Below, piece after piece: positions 1-10,085 of a stretch of DNA of 43,281 nucleotides; position 1 is the stretch's first letter; every line of letters starts with the position of its first letter. The stretch comes from Henriciella sp. (lineage in GTDB: Bacteria > Pseudomonadota > Alphaproteobacteria > Caulobacterales > Hyphomonadaceae), in contig JAEPOM010000023.1 of NCBI GenBank assembly GCA_017642885.1, positions 1-43,281 on the forward strand, written 5' to 3'. The translations under genes were made by a program, and so were the position numbers. The notes beneath the pieces are model-generated. The model saw nothing but the letters and a program-made list of their open reading frames with translations. It searched no databases and was not told where the DNA came from.

Positions 1-561
1 CATGTGAAGTACCCGGCTAGGTTTCAACTGATCGCAGCCATGAACCCATGTCGTTGCGGCGGTGGCAGCGGCGAAGCGCAATGCCGAAAGGGAGCGCGCT
101 GCGCCGCGCAATATCAGGCGCGCCTATCAGGCCCATTCCTCGACCGCATTGACCTGTTCTATGACACACCGGCCGTAACAGCTGTGGATCTGAGCTTACC
201 GCCCCCGCGAGAAGGTAGCTCAGAGGTCGCGGCGCGAGTCGTTTCCGCCCGGTCCCGGCAAACTGAGCGATACGAGGACGCAGGTCCTCAACGTCGACTT
301 TTGAATGTCGACGCGACGGGGCAAGATCTGGAAACACATTCCACACCGGATGCTGCGGGCCAGACGCTCATAGCCGACGCCGCAGACAAATTTCGGCTCT
401 CCGCGCGCGCCTACCACCGGGTGCTGAAAGTCGCCCGCACCATCGCTGATCTCGAAGGGTCTGACCGTGTCCGGCGCATACACGTCGCAGAAGCGCTGTC
501 ATACCGGCGCAGACCCGCTGAAGAAGCTAATACGGCGCGATCCGGAGCCCTCGCGCAGTAG
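1..561 (+). CDS. ComM/YifB-family Mg-chelatase-like AAA ATPase, C-terminal part
   Basis: This is the C-terminal fragment of a YifB/ComM-type AAA+ ATPase; the frame is open from base 1, so the start and the Walker motifs lie outside the window. What is visible is the family stretch KYPARFQLIAAMNPC, a cysteine-rich insert (CRCG, then two further Cys within about 20 residues, possibly a small zinc knuckle), the LSGPFLDRIDL segment that follows the ATPase core, and the helical Mg_chelatase_C region with SARAYHRVLKVARTIADL. ComM proteins are DNA helicase-like ATPases linked to branch migration in natural transformation (family knowledge); the role here is inferred. It ends about 50 bases before the histidine kinase gene on the same strand. 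Confidence 0.88.
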   Translation, partial: HVKYPARFQLIAAMNPCRCGGGSGEAQCRKGARCAAQYQARLSGPFLDRIDLFYDTPAVTAVDLSLPPPREGSSEVAARVVSARSRQTERYEDAGPQRRLLNVDATGQDLETHSTPDAAGQTLIADAADKFRLSARAYHRVLKVARTIADLEGSDRVRRIHVAEALSYRRRPAEEANTARSGALAQ

Positions 562-609
562 TTTCGCGCATTAAGTAAATCCTCAATGCCTTGTGGCATA
601 CAAAACGGG

Positions 610-2085
610 ATGACCGACCAAGACCCAAAGCTGAGCCCGGAACAGGCTTTTCTGGCCACCGCAAGCCACGAGATCCGCACGCCGCTGAATGGCATTCTCG
701 GCACGGTTTCTCTGTTGCTGGAAACCGAGCTCAGCCCGGCTCAACGCGAATATGCAGACGCCATCCGGAACTCCGGTGAACGCCTGCTCGATCTGCTTAA
801 CAACGTTCTGGATTTTGCCCGCCTCGATACAGGGGAAATCGAACTTGCCGCCGACGTGTTCCGCCCCACCGCCCTCGCCCGGGAAGTGGTCGAGTTGCTC
901 TCTCCTCGCGCGCACGCTCGCGGCCTGGACATTGCTCTGCGGTGCCACGCGGACCGAGCCCTGACTTTGCGAGGCGACGCAGGCAAAACGCGCCAGATAT
1001 TATTTAACCTGATCGGAAATGCTCTGAAATTTACCGATGAAGGCTCCATTCTCGTCGATCTCACTTACGAGGACGGAAACCTCGTTCTCGACATTTACGA
1101 TACGGGCCCTGGCATATCGGCCGAAGACCAGATCAGTTTGTTCCAGGCCTTTCAACAAGTCAGCCACACCGACACGCAAAAGGATGGCGGCGTTGGGCTT
1201 GGCCTCGCCATCGTCAGCCGCATTTGCGACGCGCTGGGTGGACAGGTTTCGATCTCGAGCGCTGTCGGACTCGGAACTCGCTTTCGGGTCACGCTACCGT
1301 TCGAAGCGCAGAAATCGGAAGCCTATCTTGCGGCCAATGACGCCATTGAAGGACGCGTAATTCTCGTCGGCTTGCCCTCTGCTACAACGCTGTCCGCCAC
1401 TGCATGCTTGGTCCAGGCCGGCGCCGAAGTGCTCAACATCCTGCCGCCAAGCGAGGCGTTGAAGCTGCGCTCCGATCTCATCCTCGCCAGCGCCGCCTTG
1501 CCCGAGGATACGCTGCGCGCGCTGTGCAATACCGCGCCGGTTCTGATCGTGCTTCGCCCCGAAGATCGGGCCGAGATGCCGCGGTTCCGAACACTTGGCG
1601 CAGCCGGTTGGATGGTCCGTCCGCTACGGGCGAAGTCTTTGATCGAGCGGGCTGGCCTTGCCATATCCGGCATGGACGCCACGGAATCCGAGACCCCGGA
1701 ATCCGGACATGGCCATGTGCTGATCGCTGACGATAATCCGATTAATGCCCTTATTGCCCGACGTGCCATGGAATCGTCAGGATTCACGACCACGGTGGCG
1801 ACAACTGGACGCGAAGCCCTCGACGCCGTTGAGCAAATCAGTCCAGACTTGGTGTTGATGGATCTCAGGATGCCGATCATGGATGGATTTGAAGCGATGA
1901 AAGCCCTCCGCGCCGCCGGCCACACTGTGCCAGTGATTGCCGTCTCCGCCGAGATCAATCCCGAAATCGAGCGCCGCGCGCGCGAAGCGGGAGCCAACGG
2001 CGTCGCCGCCAAGCCACTCGACGCTGAAGCGCTACGCCAGCTGGCCCTGAAATGGACCAACCAGACCAGAGCAGGCGCCGCGTGA
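610..2085 (+). CDS. Soluble hybrid histidine kinase (HisKA-HATPase-degenerate REC-REC)
   Basis: A cytoplasmic hybrid sensor kinase of about 491 residues. The HisKA box SHEIRTPLNG places the phosphorylated His near residue 20. The HATPase has the N box NLIGNALKF (about 133-141), G1 DTGPGIS and G2 GVGLGLAIV. A segment around residues 248-350 folds like a receiver but shows no aspartate in the phosphoacceptor position, and a C-terminal receiver carries the ADDN acidic patch and LMDLRMP with Asp near residue 418. There is no sensor or membrane segment before the HisKA box, so the signal must come through a partner or the degenerate receiver (inference). I chose the ATG at 610; an in-frame ATG at 586 sits in a small hairpin (ATGCC-ttgt-GGCAT) and neither has a strong ribosome site. 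Its stop overlaps the next gene. Confidence 0.87.
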   Translation: MTDQDPKLSPEQAFLATASHEIRTPLNGILGTVSLLLETELSPAQREYADAIRNSGERLLDLLNNVLDFARLDTGEIELAADVFRPTALAREVVELLSPRAHARGLDIALRCHADRALTLRGDAGKTRQILFNLIGNALKFTDEGSILVDLTYEDGNLVLDIYDTGPGISAEDQISLFQAFQQVSHTDTQKDGGVGLGLAIVSRICDALGGQVSISSAVGLGTRFRVTLPFEAQKSEAYLAANDAIEGRVILVGLPSATTLSATACLVQAGAEVLNILPPSEALKLRSDLILASAALPEDTLRALCNTAPVLIVLRPEDRAEMPRFRTLGAAGWMVRPLRAKSLIERAGLAISGMDATESETPESGHGHVLIADDNPINALIARRAMESSGFTTTVATTGREALDAVEQISPDLVLMDLRMPIMDGFEAMKALRAAGHTVPVIAVSAEINPEIERRAREAGANGVAAKPLDAEALRQLALKWTNQTRAGAA

Positions 2086-3491
2086 GCGAGGTGACCTCTC
2101 GGCGGATTGATCCAAACGCGCCCACCACGTGGCGGCAATCCTTCGAAGTCTATTTAAAATGGTCAATGCTTGCCATGCTGGCTTTGGGTTTTGCCAGCGG
2201 CCTCCCATTGATGATGGTCTTTTCCAAACTGTCATTCTGGTTGCGCGAGGTGGGTATCGATCGCTCCACGATTGGCGGGCTTTACGCGGTTTCATTCGCT
2301 TATTCTCTAAAGTTTCTTTGGGCGCCCGCGGTGGATCGAATCCCGGTGCCTTTCCTGAAGCGCGCGCTGGGTCAGCGGCGAAGCTGGATGGTTCTGGCGA
2401 TTACCGGCACCGCCATAGGCCTTTTCACCATCGGATCGTCCAATCCGGCCGTCGCCTTGGCGCCGACGGTTGTCGGGGCTTTGATCCTGGCTTTTTCCGG
2501 CGCGACTCTGGATATTTCTGTAGATGCCTGGCGCATCGAATCCGCGCCCAATGACGAGCAGGCCAATATGGCTGCGGTCTACAATCTCGGCTACCGGTTT
2601 GCGATCATGTTCTCGGGCTTTGGCATGGTGCTCGCGGACAGTACGAGCTGGAATTTCGCGTACATGACGATGGCCGCCATCATGGCAATCCTCGGTGTGA
2701 TTGTGATCTTCTTCATCCGCGAACCCGACCATTCGGACCGGAACGACGAACCAAGCAAGCCGTTCGTGGTAAAAATGCGCGATGCAGTGATCGAACCGTT
2801 CTGGCAAATCGTCAGCAAGTTCGGGATCTGGATTATCGCCGTCGCAGGTATCGTCACGCTGTATCGTATCAGCGACTTCACCATGGGGGTCATGGCAAGC
2901 CCATTTTATGTCGACCTCGGGTACACAGGAACGACCGTCGGATATGTGCAGGGGCTTCTAGGGCCCTGGCCGATTATTGTTGGCGGCTTCGTCGGAGGCT
3001 TCGTCGCCGTCCGTTACAGCCTGATGCCTGCCCTCCTCGCAGGGGCGGCGCTTACCCTACTAACCAATGGCGCCTTCGCAGGCCTCGCGCTCGCGGCCGG
3101 ACCAAATCTCGATATCGTGGCGAACGCTGTTTCGAACGGGGTCGAGCTGCCATCGGATGTTACAGTGAAAACGCCTCCAGTATGGGGTTTGATATCGGTC
3201 ATCGTTGCCGACAATCTCGCCGCCGGATATGTCGGATCCGTCTTCATCGCCTACATGTCATCCCTGACTGATCGGCAGTTCGCCGCGACGCAGTACGCTT
3301 TGCTCAGCTCCGCTTATTCGTTTTTCTGCAAACTCGCCGCCACGACCACATCCGGACCACTGTCCGAGGCCATTGGCTGGGCTGGCTTCTTCTCGGTGAC
3401 CGCATTGTACACACTGCCGCCCGCCGTTTTGATCCTGATCGTCATGCGATATGGGCCCGACAATGCCAAAGGTATTCGTCCTGGCGATTAG
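2082..3491 (+). CDS. AmpG-like MFS permease (muropeptide/peptidoglycan-recycling type)
   Basis: An inner-membrane major facilitator of about 469 residues with roughly 12-14 hydrophobic segments. The first helix region LALGFASGLPLMMVFSKL, the motif SLKFLWAPAVDRI and the basic loop LGQRRSW are typical of AmpG-type permeases, which import anhydromuropeptides in peptidoglycan recycling; substrate here is inferred. I place the start at GTG 2082, which overlaps the kinase stop as GTGA (4 bases), a classical coupling arrangement; an in-frame ATG at 2052 would overlap 34 bases and add only ten polar residues. Coupling suggests co-expression with the hybrid kinase. It is convergent with maeB, 21 bases apart, with no obvious terminator between. 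Confidence 0.82.
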   Translation: MSEVTSRRIDPNAPTTWRQSFEVYLKWSMLAMLALGFASGLPLMMVFSKLSFWLREVGIDRSTIGGLYAVSFAYSLKFLWAPAVDRIPVPFLKRALGQRRSWMVLAITGTAIGLFTIGSSNPAVALAPTVVGALILAFSGATLDISVDAWRIESAPNDEQANMAAVYNLGYRFAIMFSGFGMVLADSTSWNFAYMTMAAIMAILGVIVIFFIREPDHSDRNDEPSKPFVVKMRDAVIEPFWQIVSKFGIWIIAVAGIVTLYRISDFTMGVMASPFYVDLGYTGTTVGYVQGLLGPWPIIVGGFVGGFVAVRYSLMPALLAGAALTLLTNGAFAGLALAAGPNLDIVANAVSNGVELPSDVTVKTPPVWGLISVIVADNLAAGYVGSVFIAYMSSLTDRQFAATQYALLSSAYSFFCKLAATTTSGPLSEAIGWAGFFSVTALYTLPPAVLILIVMRYGPDNAKGIRPGD

Positions 3492-3512
3492 CCTCGGCAA
3501 ACCTCCGACCAG

Positions 3513-5786
3513 TTAAGCTCCAACCTGATCGATATCAAAGGCCGCGACGGTGGCGAGGTTGACGATGTCGTTGACCGTCGCGCCCAGCGACGCGATCTGT
3601 ACGGGCTTGGACATGCCGAGCAAGACCGGACCGATAATCGTCGCACGAGACATGCCCTCAAGCAGCTTGGTTGAAATCGAGGCTGAGTGAATGGCCGGCA
3701 TAATCAGCACGTTCGCCTCACCCGACAAACGGGAGAACGGGTAGAGCACTTTGTGCATGGGGTTGAGCGCAACGTCCGCAGCAATGTCTCCCTCATACTC
3801 AAAATCGCAATCACCGCATGCATCCAGGATAGCGACCGCATCGCGGACTTTCTCCGAGCGCTCTCCCATTGGGTTGCCGAAAGTCGAGTAGGACAGGAAT
3901 GCGAGGCGCGGGACAAAGCCGAGGCGCTTAACCGCCTTGGCGGCCTCTTTAGCGATGCCTGCGAGCTGTTCGCCATCAGGCAACTCATTGACGCTGGTAT
4001 CCGCGATGAAAATCGTCTTGCCGCGATTGATCACCATGGACATGCCGATCACGTCTGCGTCTGGCTGCGTATCCAGCGAGAGGCGGACATCGGTGAGGCA
4101 AACATCATAGTTTCGTGTGACCCCGGTCACCATGCCGTCAGCATCGCCATTGGCGAGCATACAGCAGCCGAAGACGTTTCGGTCCTGATTGACGAGACGC
4201 TGAGCATCGCGCTTCAGGTAACCGCGGCGTTGCAGGCGCGCATATAGATAGTCAGTATAATCTGCGTTTCGATCCGACAGACGCGCATTGACGATTTGAA
4301 GGGCTCCTTCCGGGACGCCCATCTGCTTCATCGTGCGCTCGACTTGGGCTTCACGACCGATCAGGATGGGCTCGCCAAGGCCTTGTTGCTTGAACGTCCA
4401 GGCGGCACGAACCACTTGCGGCTCTTCCCCTTCGGCAAAGACGATGCGCTTCTGATCGCGGCGTACCGCTGACTGCACGCCCTGAAGGAAAGAGGCCGTC
4501 GGATCGAGGCGGCTGGCCAGCGAATGGCGATATTCTTCCATGTCCTCAATCGGTTTACGCGCGACACCGGTATCCATGGCTGCCTGCGCCACGAAGGGCG
4601 GAATGAAGCTGATCAGACGCGGATCGAATGGCGTCGGGATAATGTACTCCTTGCCGAACTGCGGACGCGCGCCGTGATAGGCGGCGGCAACCTCGTCAGG
4701 CACATCCTCACGCGCAAGCTCGGCCAGAGCGCGGGCAGCTGCAACTTTCATTTCCTCATTGATCGACCGCGCACGAACATCCAGCGCGCCGCGGAAAATG
4801 TAAGGAAAACCGAGGACATTATTGACCTGGTTTGGATAGTCGGACCGCCCGGTCGCGATGATGGCATCGCCGCGCACGGCTTTGATCTCTTCCGGTGTGA
4901 TCTCGGGATCCGGGTTCGCCATGGCAAAAATGATCGGGTTCTTGGCCATGGATTTGACCATGTCCTGCGTCACCGCGCCTTTGACAGAGAGGCCGAGGAA
5001 ACAGTCGACGCCGGCCATGGCCTCCGCCAGCGTGCGTTTCTTGGTGTTGACGGTGAAGGCTGACTTGAATTGGTCCATCTTCTCCGTTCGGCCCTCATAG
5101 AGAATGCCGGAGCTGTCAGCCATCAGGATATTCTCAGCCTTCACACCGAGGTGACGTATCAGACCCGCTACAGAGAGACCTGCGGCGCCCGCTCCGGAGA
5201 CGGCAACTGTGAGATCTTCAAGCCGGCGGCCCGTAATCGCGCAGGCATTGATGATCCCGGCAGCCGCAATGATCGCTGTGCCGTGCTGGTCATCATGGAA
5301 GACAGGGATATCAAGCTCGTCGCGAAGTCTTTGCTCGATAATGAAGGCTTCAGGGGACGCAATGTCTTCAAGATTTATCCCGCCCCATGTCGCGCCGATA
5401 TTGCGAACGACAGTGCAGAACTCTTCTATGTCCTTGGTCTCGACTTCAACGTCGAAACTATCAATGTCGGCAAAGCGTTTGAACAGAACGGACTTGCCTT
5501 CCATGACGGGCTTTGACGCCATGGCGCCGAGATCACCCAGGCCAAGAATCGCGGTGCCGTTTGAAATCACAGCGACGGTGTTGCCCTTGGCAGTATAGTC
5601 ATAAGCGAGATCCGGGTCCCGGCCGATTGCCTCAACTGGGACAGCAACGCCGGGACTGTAAGCCAGAGACAGATCGCGTTGCGTCTGCATCGGCTTGGTC
5701 GGCATCATCGAGATTTTACCGGGCGTTGGATGGGAGTGGAAATCAAGCGCTTCTTGATCGGTGAAGCTTGGACGCTTGTTTGTCAT
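3513..5786 (-). CDS. maeB: NADP-type malic enzyme with C-terminal phosphotransacetylase-like domain
   Basis: Oxidative decarboxylation of malate to pyruvate, supplying NADPH or pyruvate. About 757 residues, the usual length of the MaeB fusion type. The N-terminal malic domain shows HPTPGKISMMPTKPM, YSPGVAVPV and FHDDQHGTA (metal/substrate region), followed by the nucleotide-binding VSGAGAAGLSVAG. From about residue 430 on it is a phosphotransacetylase-like domain (FAEGEEPQVVRAA and, near the end, LIMPAIHSASIS), which in this family acts as an allosteric module rather than an active PTA (family knowledge). The start is the ATG at 5786 with AAAGG ten bases upstream; an upstream in-frame ATG at 5813 has none. 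It is divergent from mutS, with about 120 bases between. Confidence 0.94.
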   Translation of the reverse strand: MTNKRPSFTDQEALDFHSHPTPGKISMMPTKPMQTQRDLSLAYSPGVAVPVEAIGRDPDLAYDYTAKGNTVAVISNGTAILGLGDLGAMASKPVMEGKSVLFKRFADIDSFDVEVETKDIEEFCTVVRNIGATWGGINLEDIASPEAFIIEQRLRDELDIPVFHDDQHGTAIIAAAGIINACAITGRRLEDLTVAVSGAGAAGLSVAGLIRHLGVKAENILMADSSGILYEGRTEKMDQFKSAFTVNTKKRTLAEAMAGVDCFLGLSVKGAVTQDMVKSMAKNPIIFAMANPDPEITPEEIKAVRGDAIIATGRSDYPNQVNNVLGFPYIFRGALDVRARSINEEMKVAAARALAELAREDVPDEVAAAYHGARPQFGKEYIIPTPFDPRLISFIPPFVAQAAMDTGVARKPIEDMEEYRHSLASRLDPTASFLQGVQSAVRRDQKRIVFAEGEEPQVVRAAWTFKQQGLGEPILIGREAQVERTMKQMGVPEGALQIVNARLSDRNADYTDYLYARLQRRGYLKRDAQRLVNQDRNVFGCCMLANGDADGMVTGVTRNYDVCLTDVRLSLDTQPDADVIGMSMVINRGKTIFIADTSVNELPDGEQLAGIAKEAAKAVKRLGFVPRLAFLSYSTFGNPMGERSEKVRDAVAILDACGDCDFEYEGDIAADVALNPMHKVLYPFSRLSGEANVLIMPAIHSASISTKLLEGMSRATIIGPVLLGMSKPVQIASLGATVNDIVNLATVAAFDIDQVGA

Positions 5787-5906
5787 GACTGTATCGCCTT
5801 TCAAGGCTTGCACGAATTTTGTGCAGCCTCATAAGCGTGTCCGCAAGGGGGGACAACCCGTCCGCATTGCTTTATTCGATTCAGTTGATGAAGGATTCGC
5901 AAGACC

Positions 5907-8588
5907 GTGCCCGACACCGCCGCTCCCGTTAAAACGCCGAAAGCGCCGACCCCGTTCATGGCGCAATACCTTGCTATCAAGGCCAAGCACGACGATGCGC
6001 TGTTATTCTTCCGCATGGGCGACTTCTACGAATTGTTCTTTGAAGACGCGGTTCGGGCCGCTGAAACCCTCGACATCACTTTGACGTCAAGAGGCGAACA
6101 TGACGGCAAACCGATCCCGATGGCCGGTGTCCCCTACCATGCCGCCGAAGGATATCTGGCTCGTCTGATCAAGTCTGGAGAACGGGTTGCCGTCTGCGAG
6201 CAGACCGAGAGCCCTGCTGAAGCGAAGAAGCGGGGATCGAAATCGATCGTAAACCGCGAGATCGTCCGCATTGTGACGCCGGGCACGATCACCGAAGATA
6301 GCCTTCTCCCCCCAAGACAAGGACAGGCGCTCGTCGCGGTGGCCTTTACCGCGGGCGGCGCCGAAGCGGCTCTGGCGGCATGCGATGTCTCAACCGGCCA
6401 TTTCGAAGTGCGTCCCTTTGCGCCAGAAGCCTATGCTGAAACACTCGGCGCCCTGCCGATCACTGAACTTGTGATTACAGAAAGCGACGCAGACAAGCCA
6501 CTGGTGCGCCGAGCGCAGGAAACCTTGCGCCTGACACAGACCTATCGCCCGAACAGCGCAGCGAGTGCGAAATCCGGAGAGCGCCTGCTGAAGACGGCCT
6601 TCAAGGTGGCCGCACTGGATTCGTTCGGCGTGTTCAGCAAAGCCGAACTCTCTGCCTGCGCACTCCTATTAGACTATCTGGCCATGACACAGGCAGGCGA
6701 CGATATCAGGCTGGACCCGCCGCGGCGTATTGCGACCACAACCGGGCTTTCGATTGACCCCGCCACCCGCGCCAGTCTGGAGATCGACACAGCGCTTGAT
6801 GGGTCTCGGCGCGGTACTTTGCTGGCGACTGTAGACCGCACCCTCACAGCACCCGGCGCGCGTTTGCTCGCAGCCAGAATCGCGAGGCCCGAAACCGAAG
6901 CCGAAGACATTGGTGCCCGATATGACGCGATCGAGTTTTTCCTCGCCAACGATCATTTGCGCGAAACGGTACGCGCGGCCCTGAAAGCAGCCCCCGACCT
7001 TGAGCGAGCGCGGGCAAGGATCCGTCTCGGTCGTGGCGGACCAAGGGATCTGGCCGCCATCTCCGCGGCTTTGCGCGCGGGCGAACACGCGGTCGCAGAG
7101 ATAGCACGCGCTGGCACCAATCCACCGCCTCTTCTCGAAACGGCGCTGCGCGCGCTGACACTCAGCCATGCGCCGGATCTGGCGAGCCTGGTTACGGATC
7201 TTTCGAAGGCGCTTGCGGACGACTTGCCGACGCTCGCGCGTGATGGCGGTTTTATCGCGACCGGATGGGATCAGGCTTTGGATGAAGCGCGCGGGTTGAA
7301 GTCTGACAGTCGCCAGATCATCGCGCAATTGCAGACCCGCTACGCCGAAGAAACCGGAATCTCCGGCCTGAAAATCAAGTTCAACAATGTCCTGGGCTAT
7401 TTCATCGACGTGACCGCCAGGCACGCTGACCCGATGATGCAGCCGCCTTTGGCTGAGACTTTCATTCATCGCCAGACCCTGGCCTCCAATGTCCGCTTTT
7501 CGACCACGGAACTATCAGAACTCGCGGGCAAGATTTCACGTGCCGACGATATCGCCAAAGGGCGAGAGCTCGCGATTTTTGATGGCTTATGCGAGCGCGT
7601 CGAAGCCGTGTCCGATCCGCTCAGCGCTGCCGCCGCCGCGCTTGCGGAACTCGACATTGCCGCCGCCAATGCGGAATGGGCGAGCGAAATTGGCGCGGTC
7701 CGCCCGACGCTGAGCTCGACGACGGTCTTCGAAGCCGAAGGCCTGCGCCACCCCGTTGTCGAGATGGCGCTGCGTAAACAAGGTGATGGGTTCACCGCCA
7801 ACGACCTCCGGGTGGATGCGAGCGGCGAGACTGCCCCTCGCCTGGCACTCGTCACCGGTCCGAACATGGCCGGTAAATCAACCTATCTGCGTCAGGCCTG
7901 CCTTGCGGTAATCCTCGCGCAAGCGGGGCTCTATGTTCCTGCACGCAAGTTGAATGTCGGCATTGCCGACCGGGTCTTCTCGCGCGTTGGGGCAAGCGAC
8001 GATCTCTCCCGCGGGCGCTCGACATTTATGGTCGAGATGGTCGAAACCGCCGCGATCCTGACCCAGGCGACTTCAAACTCATTTGTCATCCTGGACGAAG
8101 TCGGCCGCGGCACGTCGACCTATGACGGCCTCGCCATTGCCTGGGCGGCGGTGGAACACTTGCACAATACGAATAAGTGCCGGGCGCTGTTTGCAACGCA
8201 CTATCACGAGCTGACGAGCCTTGCCGACGACTTACCCTCCGCCACCAATTTGTCTCTGCGCGCCAAAGAGTGGAAGGATGAGCTGGTCTTTCTTCATGAT
8301 GTTCAATCGGGGCCCGCCGATCGGTCCTACGGGGTCCAGGTCGCCCGACTTGCGGGCTTGCCCGCGCGCGCCGTGAAACGGGCCGAGCAAGTGCTTAAGC
8401 AGCTTGAGGCCGCGCCGGATGCGATGGAAACGCTGCCCCTGTTTGCAGCGATGTCGGAAACCGACGATCAACCCGAAACACTCGCCACAGACCACCCCGC
8501 GCTCAATCTGCTCGAAACCGTAGACCCAGACAGCCTGACCCCCCGAGAGGCGCTGGACCTGGTTTACAAGCTCAAGGATCGCACCTGA
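5907..8588 (+). CDS. mutS: DNA mismatch repair protein MutS
   Basis: Mismatch-recognition ATPase, 893 residues, full length for the family. The N-terminal domain has the mismatch-contact signature [11 protein letters not shown] (F-x-E present, about residues 34-44). The C-terminal ATPase has Walker [10 protein letters not shown] near residues 651-659, the [17 protein letters not shown] signature and Walker [13 protein letters not shown], then FATHYHELT. The start is GTG 5907 with AAGGA at 5891-5895; the next in-frame Met would clip conserved N-terminal residues. A mutL partner is not in the window, as expected in bacteria where they are unlinked. It sits upstream of echA-rpsT-dnaA on the same strand but about 100 bases from echA, so it is probably a separate unit. 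Confidence 0.97.
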   Translation: MPDTAAPVKTPKAPTPFMAQYLAIKAKHDDALLFFRMGDFYELFFEDAVRAAETLDITLTSRGEHDGKPIPMAGVPYHAAEGYLARLIKSGERVAVCEQTESPAEAKKRGSKSIVNREIVRIVTPGTITEDSLLPPRQGQALVAVAFTAGGAEAALAACDVSTGHFEVRPFAPEAYAETLGALPITELVITESDADKPLVRRAQETLRLTQTYRPNSAASAKSGERLLKTAFKVAALDSFGVFSKAELSACALLLDYLAMTQAGDDIRLDPPRRIATTTGLSIDPATRASLEIDTALDGSRRGTLLATVDRTLTAPGARLLAARIARPETEAEDIGARYDAIEFFLANDHLRETVRAALKAAPDLERARARIRLGRGGPRDLAAISAALRAGEHAVAEIARAGTNPPPLLETALRALTLSHAPDLASLVTDLSKALADDLPTLARDGGFIATGWDQALDEARGLKSDSRQIIAQLQTRYAEETGISGLKIKFNNVLGYFIDVTARHADPMMQPPLAETFIHRQTLASNVRFSTTELSELAGKISRADDIAKGRELAIFDGLCERVEAVSDPLSAAAAALAELDIAAANAEWASEIGAVRPTLSSTTVFEAEGLRHPVVEMALRKQGDGFTANDLRVDASGETAPRLALVTGPNMAGKSTYLRQACLAVILAQAGLYVPARKLNVGIADRVFSRVGASDDLSRGRSTFMVEMVETAAILTQATSNSFVILDEVGRGTSTYDGLAIAWAAVEHLHNTNKCRALFATHYHELTSLADDLPSATNLSLRAKEWKDELVFLHDVQSGPADRSYGVQVARLAGLPARAVKRAEQVLKQLEAAPDAMETLPLFAAMSETDDQPETLATDHPALNLLETVDPDSLTPREALDLVYKLKDRT

Positions 8589-8687
8589 GCCCGGCTATCG
8601 ACGCCTGCTTCAATCTATTCTACAGACTCCGGCTGATATGCGCCGCGCAAGACGGCGTGGGCTGAGCAAGATAAGGATATGGCAAGC

Positions 8688-9464
8688 ATGGCCTATGAGA
8701 CGCTTTTGACCGAAGTGGACGGCGCAGTTGCTGTCATCACGCTTAATCGACCTGACGCTCTAAACGCATTCAACAATCAATTGATGGACGAATTGACAGC
8801 GGCGCTCGATCGGTTTGACGAAGACCGTGAAATTGGCTGCATCGTGATTACCGGCTCGAAAAAGGCGTTCGCCGCGGGTGCCGACATCAAGGAAATGCGC
8901 GACCAATCTTACATGGACGCCTATTATAGTGACTTCATCACACGCAATTGGGAACGCGCGGCACGTATGCGCAAGCCCGTGATTGCGGCGGTGAATGGTT
9001 ATGCCCTTGGCGGCGGCTGTGAGCTCGCAATGATGTGCGACTTTATTCTCGCCGGCGAAAAAGCCAAATTCGGCCAGCCGGAGATCACTATCGGGGTGTC
9101 ACCAGGCGCAGGCGGCACGCAACGCCTGACCCGTTTTGCCGGGAAATCCAAGGCGATGGAAATGTGCTTGACCGGGCGCATGATGGATGCCGAAGAAGCC
9201 GAGCGTTGCGGCTTGGTCTCACGGATTGTCCCTGTTGATGACCTCGTGGATGAAGCGAAAGCGGTTGGCAAGAAAATCGCTTCCATGCCGCGAGCAGCCG
9301 CCATGCTGACCAAGGAGATGGTGAACGCGGCCTACGAAACCCCGCTCAGCCAGGGCGTGATGTTCGAGCGCCGCCTGTTCCATTCCCTGTTTGCCACAGA
9401 AGACCAAAAAGAGGGCATGGAAGCCTTCGTGGACAAGCGCCAGGCGCATTTCAAAAACCAGTAG
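8688..9464 (+). CDS. Enoyl-CoA hydratase (crotonase family)
   Basis: Hydrates 2-enoyl-CoA to 3-hydroxyacyl-CoA in fatty acid beta-oxidation; 258 residues, normal crotonase length. Visible are [11 protein letters not shown] (first oxyanion-hole strand), [15 protein letters not shown] with the first catalytic Glu, and [20 protein letters not shown] with the second catalytic Glu, so it should be an active hydratase rather than a crotonase with another chemistry. I chose the ATG at 8688, which gives the family-typical start MAYET and a 10-base spacing from AAGGA (8673-8677); an ATG at 8679 lies too close to that site. An enoyl-CoA hydratase before rpsT-dnaA is a recurrent alphaproteobacterial arrangement. 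3-Hydroxyacyl-CoA could also feed the PHA genes downstream (inference). Confidence 0.95.
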   Translation: MAYETLLTEVDGAVAVITLNRPDALNAFNNQLMDELTAALDRFDEDREIGCIVITGSKKAFAAGADIKEMRDQSYMDAYYSDFITRNWERAARMRKPVIAAVNGYALGGGCELAMMCDFILAGEKAKFGQPEITIGVSPGAGGTQRLTRFAGKSKAMEMCLTGRMMDAEEAERCGLVSRIVPVDDLVDEAKAVGKKIASMPRAAAMLTKEMVNAAYETPLSQGVMFERRLFHSLFATEDQKEGMEAFVDKRQAHFKNQ

Positions 9465-9599
9465 GCTGTTAAGCCGATCTGAGCCCCGAATAAGCGCCTG
9501 CAGATTCTTCACTTCCTCTGGCCGCCAGCGGTTGACGGCCCATGGTGGTTTATGTACTTACCGCCTCTTCGCCAGATAGGGCGACCAAAGGAGTTTTTG

Positions 9600-9863
9600 A
9601 TGGCGAACACCAGATCAGCCAAAAAGATGGTGCGCAAGATCGCAACGCGCACCGAAGTGAACAAGAACCGCCGCTCGCGCATGCGGACTTATGTTCGCAA
9701 AGTTGAAGAAGCGATCGAGGCTGGCGACAAGAAAGCCGCTGCTGAAGCGCTGAAAGCGGCCCAGCCGGAAATCATGCGCGCAGCCGGTAATGGCGTCATT
9801 CACAAGAACACGTCTTCCCGCAAAGTTTCGCGTCTTTCTGCCCGCGTAAAAGCGATGGGATAA
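9600..9863 (+). CDS. rpsT: 30S ribosomal protein S20
   Basis: Small-subunit protein that binds 16S rRNA; 87 residues, lysine/arginine rich and helical. The N-terminus [13 protein letters not shown] and the central [19 protein letters not shown] are diagnostic of S20, as is the C-terminal [17 protein letters not shown]. The start is ATG 9600 with a strong AAAGGAG (9587-9593) six bases upstream; a longer in-frame reading from 9552 has no support. It is followed by a clean intrinsic terminator, so it is transcribed apart from dnaA. Confidence 0.98.
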   Translation: MANTRSAKKMVRKIATRTEVNKNRRSRMRTYVRKVEEAIEAGDKKAAAEALKAAQPEIMRAAGNGVIHKNTSSRKVSRLSARVKAMG

Positions 9864-9901
9864 GGCGCAGCTAATCTGTTCCTTCACAGATTAAAATGCA
9901 T

Positions 9902-9932
9902 AGCCCGCTGGCCTCGCCATGCGGGCTTTTTT
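9902..9932 (+). terminator. Intrinsic terminator of rpsT
   Basis: A 7-bp GC-rich stem AGCCCGC (9902-9908) / GCGGGCT (9921-9927), loop of 12 bases, followed directly by a run of six T. It lies 38 bases after the rpsT stop and isolates the dnaA promoter region from rpsT transcription. Confidence 0.85.
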
Positions 9933-9974
9933 CGTATTGTTGCAGAGAAGTGATCCCGGTTTCTCATTTCACAT

Positions 9975-9983
9975 TTATCCACA
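9975..9983 (+). promoter_or_regulatory. DnaA box (perfect consensus)
   Basis: TTATCCACA, identical to the high-affinity DnaA box, in the rpsT-dnaA intergenic region about 330 bases before the dnaA start. It is a good candidate for DnaA autoregulation or an origin element; it is the only perfect copy I found in this region. Confidence 0.75.
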
Positions 9984-10085
9984 AAGATCGGACGAAATAG
10001 GGATTGACAGAACAAAGGCTGAAAGCCCCGCAGCCGCAACGCATTGAAACCTGTCAAGCGCATCTTTTTTTCTTTTTTTTTGTGT

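Noticed and set aside
1323-2138. Long reverse-strand open frame across the histidine kinase
   Set aside because: It is antisense to a clear kinase/receiver gene, and its product is low-complexity Ala/Arg/Ser without any domain.
6669-7469. 266-codon reverse open frame inside mutS
   Set aside because: Antisense to conserved MutS sequence, no recognisable domain or ribosome site.
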